A DNA stretch of 9,771 nt from Candidatus Fermentibacterota bacterium (GTDB lineage: Bacteria > Fermentibacterota > Fermentibacteria > Fermentibacterales > Fermentibacteraceae). Below are positions 1 through 5,523 of the stretch, piece after piece; the stretch's first letter is position 1, and each line of letters opens with the position of its first letter. The translations under genes were made by a program, and so were the position numbers. Under the pieces are notes generated by a model. It saw nothing but the letters and a program-made list of their open reading frames with translations. It was not told the DNA's origin and searched no databases. The DNA lies in assembly GCA_022703195.1 (NCBI GenBank), contig JAKLEF010000054.1, forward strand, positions 1 to 9,771, read 5' to 3'.

Positions 1-330
1 TCCCTCTACTTCGACAGCTTCAACAACACCGGCATCTCCGACGGCGACGTCTCGTCCGTCTCCGGCATCGGGGTCTCCCCGAACCCGTTCATGGACGTGG
101 CGACAATCAGCTTCAGCCTCGACAACGGCGGCCCCGTCAGAATCGAGATCTTCGACATGAGCGGCCGCCTCGTGACGACTCTCGCCGAGGGTTCCTCCTT
201 CGCCTCCGGCAGCCATCAGGTCACCTGGAACGGCACCGCTTCCGGCGCACCCGTCCCGGGCGGCGTCTACATCTGCCGCATGACCTCCCAGGGCTCGACC
301 CAGAGCACCAGGATGGTCCTCGCCAGGTAG
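1..330 (+). CDS. 3' end of a secreted/surface protein with FlgD-like (T9SS-type) C-terminal sorting module
   Basis: The reading frame is open from base 1 and ends at TAG 328-330, so only the last 109 residues are present and the start lies outside the window. The segment GIGVSPNPF, then ATISFSL, VRIEIFDMSGRLV, G-HQVTWNG and PGGVYICRM, is the classic order of the FlgD-Ig/type IX C-terminal domain: a SPNPF entry, a beta strand, a (V/I)-(Y/F)D-(M/V)-SGR-V turn, W(N/D)G, and a G(V/I)Y strand. In that family the module ends large exported enzymes or adhesins and directs them across the outer membrane to the cell surface. The identity of the mature protein cannot be told. It is convergent with the minus-strand operon, and a strong terminator-like hairpin follows 30 bases after the stop. 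The internal ATG at 91 lies inside the domain and is not a plausible start. Confidence 0.85.
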   Translation, partial: SLYFDSFNNTGISDGDVSSVSGIGVSPNPFMDVATISFSLDNGGPVRIEIFDMSGRLVTTLAEGSSFASGSHQVTWNGTASGAPVPGGVYICRMTSQGSTQSTRMVLAR

Positions 331-358
331 TTCCGACAGAGGGTACACAGTACCCGGC

Positions 359-390
359 AGGCGCCCCTCCGCGAATGCGGGGGGGCGCTT
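359..390 (+). terminator. GC-rich hairpin, probable terminator of the surface-protein gene
   Basis: Bases 361-372 pair with 377-388 around a GAAT loop: twelve pairs, one of them a G-T wobble, extendable outward by two weak pairs. It starts 30 bases after the stop codon. The following run (CTTCGCTCATTT) is only moderately T-rich, so termination may be imperfect or helped by the next hairpin at 391-420. The stem is seen directly; the function is inferred. Confidence 0.7.
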
Positions 391-475
391 CGCTCATTTC
401 CGCAGGCGCGGAAATGAGCGGCCCGTCAGTGGTTCACCAAATCGTGCGATATCGGCATGGTGAACCGCGAGAGGG
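391..475 (+). repeat. E1: two-hairpin palindromic repeat element (GGCCCG subtype)
   Basis: First hairpin: 391-403 pairs perfectly with 408-420 (13 bp, loop AGGC). Linker: GCCCGTCAGT (421-430). Second hairpin: GGTTCACCA (431-439) pairs with TGGTGAACC (458-466) around an 18-base loop that can itself fold (ATCG/CGAT). Then GCGAGAGGG (467-475). The same order recurs on the opposite strand at 895-980 (E2) and, with a different linker, at E3 and E4. Arms differ between copies but stay complementary. No coding sense is evident. It could be a REP/BIME-like dispersed repeat, a small MITE, or a structured RNA read through from the upstream gene. Confidence 0.75.
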
Positions 476-515
476 CCCGGAGCGTCCACTCCATTACGTC
501 CGCAGGAACAAGCAG

Positions 516-549
516 GAACGCTTTTAACTCCTTTAACTTTCTCCCTGCG
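516..549 (+). repeat. AT-rich repeat A, copy 1
   Basis: The core is GAACGCTTTTAACTCC followed by TTTAACTTTCTCCCTGCG. It is strikingly AT-rich against its GC-rich surroundings and contains two TTTAACT heptamers separated by CC (9-bp period), which looks like a pair of binding half-sites. The 33 bases 517-549 are identical to 561-593. Further copies lie inverted at 608-635 and inside the 3' end of scpA at 8519-8549. Confidence 0.85.
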
Positions 550-555
550 TGGCTA

Positions 556-639
556 TCCAGAACGCTTTTAACTCCTTTAACTTTCTCCCTGCGAGGTAGA
601 AGAATAAGAGGAAGTTAAAGGAGTTAAAAGCGTTCTGGA
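556..639. repeat. AT-rich repeat A, copies 2 and 3 as a 32-bp-stem inverted repeat
   Basis: Copy 2 (561-593, + orientation) and copy 3 (608-635, - orientation) face each other. Bases 556-587 pair with 608-639 with a single T-G wobble, giving a stem of about 32 pairs around a 20-base loop (588-607). Copy 2 repeats copy 1 at a 44-bp period. This is by far the longest palindrome in the window. As RNA it would be a very stable hairpin, though it lacks a T-tract on either side. As DNA it could extrude as a cruciform or be recognised by a REP-type transposase. No transposase is encoded here. Confidence 0.85.
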
Positions 640-707
640 GGGTGTGCGGGGATATCATCATCCCGCCAGGCCGTATCAATACTTTACATAATATCTCTTA
701 TCGGACA

Positions 708-771
708 CTTCATCTTCGCGTCCGCGGAAATGAAGGCGTCGCCAGCATGTTTGCGAAGCAAACTGCGAGAG
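708..771 (+). repeat. E4: two-hairpin palindromic repeat element (GTCGCC subtype)
   Basis: First hairpin: CTTCATCTTCGC (708-719) against GCGGAAATGAAG (724-735), loop GTCC, with one mismatch and one wobble. Linker GCGTCGCCAGCAT (736-748). Second hairpin: GTTTGC (749-754) against GCAAAC (758-763), loop GAA. Then TGCGAGAG (764-771). Linker, second-hairpin position and GCGAGAG tail match E3. It is the least perfect copy. Confidence 0.65.
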
Positions 772-894
772 ACCATGAACGCAAGCCATGGCGTTCGTAT
801 ACCTGCCGGCTCCCCTTCTGGGAGCCCGCAGGAGTGTTCGCTCCGGGCCTTCTCGCTGCCTGCCCTGCGGCATGTTTTTCGAAGTACGCCGAGG

Positions 895-980
895 TCCTCT
901 CGCGGCTTGCCATCCTTGTTGATCGGTGTATGGCAAGCCACTGTCGGGCCTGCTCATTCCTGCGGATGCAGGAATGAGCG
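895..980 (-). repeat. E2: two-hairpin palindromic repeat element, inverted relative to E1
   Basis: Read on the minus strand from 980: first hairpin arms 968-980 and 952-963 (GCTCATTCCTGC against GCAGGAATGAGC), then AGGCCCGACAGT (951-940), then second hairpin GGCTTGCCA (939-931) against TGGCAAGCC (912-904) around an 18-base loop, then GCGAGAGGA (903-895). Against E1 the linker is nearly identical (GGCCCGTCAG versus GGCCCGACAG), the second-hairpin loop is the same length (18), and both stems carry paired substitutions. It shares its first hairpin with E3, giving a head-to-head pair. Confidence 0.75.
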
Positions 981-1017
981 AGTCGCCGGCTTTCTGCCGA
1001 TGGCAGACTGCGAGAGG
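952..1017 (+). repeat. E3: two-hairpin palindromic repeat element (GTCGCC subtype)
   Basis: First hairpin 952-963/968-979 (perfect 12 bp, loop GGAT), shared with E2. Linker GAGTCGCCGGCTT (980-992). Second hairpin TCTGCC (993-998) against GGCAGA (1002-1007), loop GAT. Then CTGCGAGAGG (1008-1017). It aligns with E4 across the linker, second hairpin and tail, with compensating changes in the second stem (TCTGCC/GGCAGA versus GTTTGC/GCAAAC). Confidence 0.7.
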
Positions 1018-1029
1018 ACGTGCCGGATT

Positions 1030-1060
1030 CGCAGGCGCGGATCCGGATCCGCGCCCTGCG
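1030..1060 (-). terminator. Perfect GC-rich palindrome at the end of the minus-strand operon
   Basis: Bases 1034-1055 form a 22-base perfect palindrome centred on GGATCC-GGATCC. The stem extends to 1030/1060 with one bulged C. It begins two bases after the TAG of the TPR-like gene in the direction of transcription. No T-run follows on the minus strand, so it is at best a non-canonical terminator or an mRNA 3'-end-protecting stem. Confidence 0.5.
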
Positions 1061-1062
1061 CT

Positions 1063-1791
1063 CTAGTTCCCCTGATCGATGAGGGCCAGCTGGTACAGGT
1101 CGAAATCCGTGGTGTCGCCTCGTACTTCCATGGACTCCTGCAGGAACATCCTGGCGGACTCTCTGTCGCCATCGAGGAGAGAAAGCCTCGACAATCCGGC
1201 CAGCGCATCCCCGGACATCACCGGGAATTCGGCGGAGTCCGCCGCGACTTCGGCGTAGCTGGCCCTCGCGTTCGCCAGATCCTCGACGCCGCCCCGGTTC
1301 TCGAGAGCGATGCCCATGTGGAGCCTCGCGCTCTGGGCGATCATTCCATCGGGTCTGGATGCGAGGAGGGTCTGGAGAGTCTCGATCACCTCGGTTTCGC
1401 GGCCCAGGAGGATGCCCGCCTTCGCGGCGAGGATGGCGGCCCTGCGGCCCCAGTCCCTGTTCTGGTTCCTGCTGAAGACCTCGCCTGCCATCGTGTAGGC
1501 CTGGTTGAGAGCCGCGGCGGCTTCCTCGGGCCTGCCTGCCGAAACTAGCTGTTCGGCCTGTTCGAAGATCGTCTCCGCCAGAATGTAGCGGGCCATGCTG
1601 TCGGCGTTCTGCTTCCTGCCCGAAGAGATGACGCTCTGCACTATGAGGATCACCGCGAGCAGCGCGGCGCATGCGATGGCGGTCTCCTTGACGTGCGTGC
1701 GGAGGAACTCCCATGCCCTGGCGAGATTCTCGGCAACGGGGTCCTTCTTGAGTTCTGTCTTGGTAAGGCGCCGCCTGGTTCTGTGAGCCAT
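1063..1791 (-). CDS. Membrane-anchored TPR-like protein
   Basis: A 242-residue protein. A basic cytoplasmic N-terminus (HRTRRR, then KTELKKDP) is followed by one hydrophobic segment at about residues 36-56 (ETAIACAALLAVILIVQSVI). After that come amphipathic helix pairs typical of tetratricopeptide-like repeats (EAAAALNQAYTMAGE, then AAILAAKAGILLGRETE, then ARLHMGIALENRGG, then DALAGLSRLSLLDGD). The layout resembles YfgM/CpoB-type anchored TPR proteins, which act as envelope or secretion scaffolds, but I cannot assign it to one family with certainty. The ATG at 1791 has a good GGAGGAG sequence just upstream and lies 13 bases after coaE, so it is the last gene of the cmk-driven operon. Substrate and partners are unknown. 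Confidence 0.8.
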   Translation of the reverse strand: MAHRTRRRLTKTELKKDPVAENLARAWEFLRTHVKETAIACAALLAVILIVQSVISSGRKQNADSMARYILAETIFEQAEQLVSAGRPEEAAAALNQAYTMAGEVFSRNQNRDWGRRAAILAAKAGILLGRETEVIETLQTLLASRPDGMIAQSARLHMGIALENRGGVEDLANARASYAEVAADSAEFPVMSGDALAGLSRLSLLDGDRESARMFLQESMEVRGDTTDFDLYQLALIDQGN

Positions 1792-1804
1792 GTCTCCTCC
1801 GATG

Positions 1805-2425
1805 TCATCCCGTGTGGTAAGACCCGGTGATCTGACCCAGGATGACGCTTATCTGCCCCGGGAGCGAATCCGGCGGGGAACCGGAACCGTTGTTGATCAC
1901 CCAATCTGCTTTCCTGATCTTCTCCGTCAAGGGCATCTGACTGTCCAGGCGCCTCTCGGCCGATGCCGTGTCGAGACCGTCGCGAGCGGCGGCGCGCGCC
2001 AGGCATTCATCCCGTTCGCAGGCCACGACGACGAGCGCGTCGGCCATGCGGTCGAGCCCCATCTCGACCAGGAGCGCCCCCTCGAGGACATACACGCCCT
2101 CCTCCTTCGAGAGGACGCCTGCGGCTAGCGCGGCCCAACCCTTCATCAGGGGGTGCAGCACCGCCTCGAGTCCCCCCCGGGCGTCGTCGTCGACGAACAC
2201 CATGGAGCCTAGGAGCTTCCTGGCCTCCCTGGCGGACATGGAGGACAGACCGTCTATGCCCAGCCTCTCCCCTACCATGACGCGGATCCTTCTCTTCTCC
2301 ATCAGCCTGTGCCCTACGGCGTCCAGGCTGCAGACCCCACTGACCCGGGGATCCCGGGCAAGGATCCGGGCGACGGAGGTCTGCCCCGACCCGCATGGCC
2401 CGGTCAGCCCGATCAGGAAGGCCAT
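1805..2425 (-). CDS. coaE: Dephospho-CoA kinase with an altered Walker A motif
   Basis: A 206-residue protein, normal length for CoaE, which phosphorylates the 3'-OH of dephospho-CoA with ATP in the cytosol (last step of CoA synthesis). Visible family features are the N-terminal LIGLTGPCGSGQTS loop (residues 4-17), DAVGHRLM after it, LEGALLVEMGLDRMADALVVV (split strand-helix-strand around residues 114-134), RAAARDG, a Q-x(n)-K-ADWVINN segment (residues ~163-179), and a closing helix. The P-loop is odd. The invariant lysine (GxxGSGKT/S) is glutamine at residue 15, codon CAG. A single base change from AAG would explain it. The rest of the protein looks intact and in frame, so it may be a lesioned, weak or specialised kinase, or the base may be a sequencing error. 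The ATG starts one base after the mtaB stop, implying translational coupling. Confidence 0.87.
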   Translation of the reverse strand: MAFLIGLTGPCGSGQTSVARILARDPRVSGVCSLDAVGHRLMEKRRIRVMVGERLGIDGLSSMSAREARKLLGSMVFVDDDARGGLEAVLHPLMKGWAALAAGVLSKEEGVYVLEGALLVEMGLDRMADALVVVACERDECLARAAARDGLDTASAERRLDSQMPLTEKIRKADWVINNGSGSPPDSLPGQISVILGQITGSYHTG

Positions 2426-2426
2426 C

Positions 2427-3635
2427 TCAGGCTTCCTCCCCCGCCCGCGCGAAGGGGATTATCTCTCCATGCGACGGCACGATGTCCATCAGGGACCCCG
2501 GCACTGCCCCGTCGGGCACCGCCACGGCGACGTAGTTGTCCGAGATCCCCGTGAGCATGCCCTGCCTGCGCCCGTCCTCGACCAGCACGGACATACGCCG
2601 CCCCTCCTGGGCTCTCTCGAACCTCCGCCTGCCGGCCGTGGAGGCCCTTCGGAGAACTGCCGCCCTGCGCGATACCTCGGGGGCGGGCACCCGGTCAGGA
2701 AGACCGGATGCCGGAGTTCCCGGCCTGGGCGAGAACGGGAAGACATGGGCGTAGTCCACGAGCCCGCCGGTCAGGAGTGCGAGGCTCTGCTCGAAATCCT
2801 CCGCGGTCTCCCCCGGGAACCCGGCTATCAGGTCGCATCCTACTATCCCGCCTGGAAACGCTTTCCTCGCCTCACGCGCCATGCCGGCGACATCGGCGCC
2901 GCTGCAGGCCCTTCCCATCCTGCGGAGGATCTGCGTGCTCCCGCTCTGGATGGACAGATGCACGTGCCTGCACACCCCGGGGAGCGCCAGCGCACGAAGC
3001 CCGGTGCCGGAGAGACCCATGGGCTCGAGAGAACCGAGACGAACGCGGAACCGGCCGCACTCGAGGAGATCGCCCACCAGCCCGGGCAGGCCGCGGGAAT
3101 CTCCGAGATCCCTCCCGTACGATACGATGTCGGCCCCCGTCAGGACTATCTCCCTGAACCCCGCATCGGCCATCGAGCCTGCGGCATCTAGGATCGACGA
3201 CCTGCCGAAGCTCCTCGAAGGCCCCCTGGCACCCGGTACGACGCAGTATGTGCATCGGTTGGAGCATCCATCCTGGATCCTCAGCAGGCCGCGATTCCTT
3301 GCGCCCCGGCATGTCCGGCACGAGTGCACCGGACCTTCCGGGCAGTCCTCGCGGGTGATCCTGCGGTCCTCCGGGAAGTCTCCGGGGAAGAGCCTTGCAG
3401 AACACCCCGCCAGCACAATGCCGGCGGATGTCTCCGCTAGGAGCCTCCTGGCGGCCTTGCGTGACTTGGACTGGCTCCTGGAGGTCACGCAGCAGGTTCC
3501 GAGCACTATCAGATCGGCATCCAGGGGCGAGGCCGCAACCTCGCCCCCGGACTCCTCCGCCTTCCGGGCGGCCAGCCACTCGGTCTCGCAGGCGTTGAGC
3601 CTGCACCCGAGGTTCAGGTAGCCGACCCGGACCAT
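2427..3635 (-). CDS. mtaB: tRNA (t6A37) methylthiotransferase, MtaB-like radical SAM enzyme
   Basis: A 402-residue protein with the methylthiotransferase domain order. The N-terminal domain has LGCRLNACETE (residues 9-19), GTCCVT (46-51) and LAGCSA (75-80) supplying the three auxiliary-cluster cysteines (C11, C48, C78). The radical SAM domain has the C-x3-C-x2-C motif CSNRCTYC (124-131) followed by VVPGARGPSRS. HLSIQSGS and the GFPGETAEDF segment come next, with a C-terminal TRAM-like domain (from about residue 345). In MtaB this adds a methylthio group to t6A37 of tRNAs reading ANN codons. The GCRLN-x-CETE form and closing TRAM fit MtaB better than MiaB or RimO. Extra cysteines (C16, C49, C98, and C106/C109 as CRTC) are unusual. 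It lies 40 bases after rpsA and 1 base before coaE. The Shine-Dalgarno upstream of ATG 3635 is weak. Confidence 0.88.
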   Translation of the reverse strand: MVRVGYLNLGCRLNACETEWLAARKAEESGGEVAASPLDADLIVLGTCCVTSRSQSKSRKAARRLLAETSAGIVLAGCSARLFPGDFPEDRRITREDCPEGPVHSCRTCRGARNRGLLRIQDGCSNRCTYCVVPGARGPSRSFGRSSILDAAGSMADAGFREIVLTGADIVSYGRDLGDSRGLPGLVGDLLECGRFRVRLGSLEPMGLSGTGLRALALPGVCRHVHLSIQSGSTQILRRMGRACSGADVAGMAREARKAFPGGIVGCDLIAGFPGETAEDFEQSLALLTGGLVDYAHVFPFSPRPGTPASGLPDRVPAPEVSRRAAVLRRASTAGRRRFERAQEGRRMSVLVEDGRRQGMLTGISDNYVAVAVPDGAVPGSLMDIVPSHGEIIPFARAGEEA

Positions 3636-3675
3636 GTGCAGCCGGTTCCGGCGCCTTTGAGCGCCATCCGAACCC

Positions 3676-5523
3676 TCAGGCCTCCCCGCCTTCCGGCGCG
3701 GCCTCAGGCTGTACCTCAGGCTGTGCCTCAGGCTGTGACTCCGACGCGGGTTCGGGCTCGATCAGGGGACGGCCGCCCTCCTCGTCGTATATCGTAGCCC
3801 GCGGAGGAAGCTGTACGGGCTCGGCCGGAGGCCTGCCCTCGAGCCTCGCACGGAACTCGCTGAGCTCCTCCATCGGCCTGCCGTTGAAGTAGCTGCGCAC
3901 GCTGAGGACTATCCTCCTGCTGCTGGGCACGACCTCTATCACCCTGAGGGGCAGGTCGTCGCCAATCCGGAGGACCTTCTCGGGATGCTCCAGGGTCTCC
4001 CAGCCAAGCTGGCTCAGGGGGACGAATCCCTCTATGGAGTCCCCGAGGTCCACCACGACTCCGCGCTCGAGGAGCTGGACCACCGAACCGTGGATCTCCG
4101 TGCCCTCGGGCAGCTTCTGATCCATGGTCTCCCATGGGTTGTCGGTGGTCTGCTTGAGACCCAGGGAGATCCTGTGGTTCTCGCGGTCGATGCTCAGCAC
4201 AACGACCTTCAGGGCGTCGTTCTTCGCCAGCACCTCCGAGGGATGGGTCACACGCCTGGTCCAGCTCATGTCGCTGATGTGCACCAGGCCGTCGATCCCG
4301 TCCTCGATCTGCACGAAGGCTCCGAAGTTGGTCAGGTTCCTCACGGTTCCCTCGACCACTGAGCCCACGGGGTAGCGCTCCTCTATCGTATCCCACGGGT
4401 TCTCCTGCGTCTGGCGCAGCCCGAGGGATATCTTGCGCTCCTCCTCGTTAACGTTGAGCACTACGGCCTCGAGATCGTCCCCCACGCTGAGGATCTTCGA
4501 CGGATGCCTGACATGCTTGGTCCAGGACATCTCCGAGACGTGGATGAGACCCTCCACGCCGGGCTCGAGCTCGATGAAGGCGCCGTAGTCGGTTATGCTC
4601 GCGACCTTGCCGCTGACGATGGCGCCCTTCGGATACCTCTCGGCGACACCCTCCCACGGGAAGGGCTGCAGCTGCTTGAGGCCCAGGGAGATGCGCTCGC
4701 GCTCGCGGTCGAACTTGAGGACCTTCACCTCTATCTCGTCGCCGATGTTCACGAGCTGGCTGGGATGGCGCACCCTGCCCCAGCTCATGTCGGTGATGTG
4801 GAGGAGGCCGTCGATGCCGCCGAGGTCAACGAACGCGCCGAAATCCGTGATGTTCTTCACGACGCCGGTGCGGACCTGGTCCTCCTCGAGCTCCCGGATC
4901 AGCTTCTCCTTCAGCTCGGAGCGCGCCTCCTCGAGAACCTGCCTGCGGCTCACCACGATGTTCCTGCGCCTCTTGTTCAGCTTGATGACGCGGAACTCGA
5001 GCTTCTGGTTGAGGAACTTCTCGAGGTTCGGCACCTGCCTGAGCGCCACCTGGGAGCCCGGCAGGAACGCGTCGACACCCATGATGCGCACCACCAGACC
5101 GCCCTTGATCCTCTTGAGGACGGTGCCCTCGAGGATCGTGCCGTTGTCGTAGGCGGCCTTGATGTCGGACCAGACCCTGTGGAAGTGGGCCTTCTCCTTG
5201 GAGACGCTCACCCTCCCGTCCTGGTCCTCGAGGGTCTCGATGTAGACGTCGACCTGCTGGCCGGGGACGATCTCCTCGTCCTCGCGGAACTCGGACAGGG
5301 GGATGACGCCCTCGCTCTTGTAACCGATGTCGACGACCACCTCGTTGCCGACTCTCTGCAGGATGGTCCCGGAGAGGATCGTCCCGACCTTCACCTCGGT
5401 CGTGGTGATCGTCCCGTCATAGGTCTCCTCGAGCCTCCGCCTCTCGTCGGGAGAGTACTCGAAGCCCTCGATCCTCTCGACCTCCTCCGGCGTCAGTCCG
5501 ACGCAGAACTCCTTCTCGCTCAA
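3676..5523 (-). CDS. rpsA: Ribosomal protein S1, six S1 domains
   Basis: A 615-residue protein beginning at TTG 5523 (SEKEFCVGLTPEEVERIEG). This start overlaps the plsC stop as TTGA and has GAGGAG six bases upstream; no plausible ATG start exists, and the open frame further upstream is only the shadow of plsC. Six S1 OB-fold repeats are visible at about residues 45-111, 128-197, 216-284, 299-371, 386-458 and 472-543. The third to fifth carry the strong RNA-binding signature (GAFV-x-GL-H-S-MSW). This is the full E. coli-type complement, for delivering mRNA to the 30S subunit. The tail from about residue 565 is Pro/Glu/Gln-rich, with QPEA-QPEV-QPEA from a DNA minisatellite. It sits in the conserved cmk-plsC-rpsA cluster. 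Confidence 0.95.
   Translation of the reverse strand: MSEKEFCVGLTPEEVERIEGFEYSPDERRRLEETYDGTITTTEVKVGTILSGTILQRVGNEVVVDIGYKSEGVIPLSEFREDEEIVPGQQVDVYIETLEDQDGRVSVSKEKAHFHRVWSDIKAAYDNGTILEGTVLKRIKGGLVVRIMGVDAFLPGSQVALRQVPNLEKFLNQKLEFRVIKLNKRRRNIVVSRRQVLEEARSELKEKLIRELEEDQVRTGVVKNITDFGAFVDLGGIDGLLHITDMSWGRVRHPSQLVNIGDEIEVKVLKFDRERERISLGLKQLQPFPWEGVAERYPKGAIVSGKVASITDYGAFIELEPGVEGLIHVSEMSWTKHVRHPSKILSVGDDLEAVVLNVNEEERKISLGLRQTQENPWDTIEERYPVGSVVEGTVRNLTNFGAFVQIEDGIDGLVHISDMSWTRRVTHPSEVLAKNDALKVVVLSIDRENHRISLGLKQTTDNPWETMDQKLPEGTEIHGSVVQLLERGVVVDLGDSIEGFVPLSQLGWETLEHPEKVLRIGDDLPLRVIEVVPSSRRIVLSVRSYFNGRPMEELSEFRARLEGRPPAEPVQLPPRATIYDEEGGRPLIEPEPASESQPEAQPEVQPEAAPEGGEA
3702..3737 (-). repeat. 12-bp minisatellite in the rpsA 3' end
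   Basis: Three tandem copies of CCTCAGGCTGTR (plus strand) at 3702-3713, 3714-3725 and 3726-3737, identical except for the last base. They encode four-residue repeats (QPE plus Ala/Val) in the acidic S1 tail. A unit length divisible by three means copy-number changes keep the frame. Confidence 0.9.

Larger units (their letters stand above)
331..1062. other. Convergent intergenic region packed with palindromes, no credible gene
   Basis: About 730 bases separate the stop of the left (+) gene from the stop of the TPR-like (-) gene. Besides the elements listed separately, smaller hairpins occupy 646-666 (GCGGG/CCCGC with a bulge), 775-798 (GAACGC/GCGTTC) and 802-832 (CCTGC-C-GGCTCCC against GGGAGCC-C-GCAGG, loop CTTCT). 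Only 667-707 appears unstructured; it is AT-rich. Open frames of 80-110 codons exist on both strands, but their sequences simply follow the palindromes, are rich in Cys, Arg and Ser, and have no recognisable domain, so I do not call them genes. Confidence 0.7.

Noticed and set aside
664..692. Promoter with CATAAT box at 687-692
   Set aside because: No -35 hexamer at a suitable distance and no gene downstream on the plus strand.
816..832. Homology between the 95-bp unit and the intergenic hairpin at 802-832 (shared CCTTCT and CGCAGGA blocks)
   Set aside because: Only short blocks match, with different spacing; could be chance in GC-rich DNA.
684..957. Overlapping minus-strand frames of 85 and 93 codons in the same region
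   Set aside because: Two frames on one strand plus one on the other cover the same bases, all shaped by hairpins; no family resemblance and no convincing ribosome binding site.
642..977. 111-codon plus-strand frame in the convergent intergenic region
   Set aside because: It runs straight through E4 and the E2/E3 hairpins, has erratic composition (many Cys and Arg) and no domain; the palindromes explain the sequence better than coding.
390..1060. Retron or reverse-transcriptase-associated ncRNA
   Set aside because: The hairpins superficially resemble an msr-msd region, but no reverse transcriptase or effector is encoded anywhere in the window.
1968..3191. 407-codon plus-strand frame opposite coaE and mtaB
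   Set aside because: Antisense shadow; low-complexity Pro/Arg/Ser composition, while coaE and mtaB show full family motifs.
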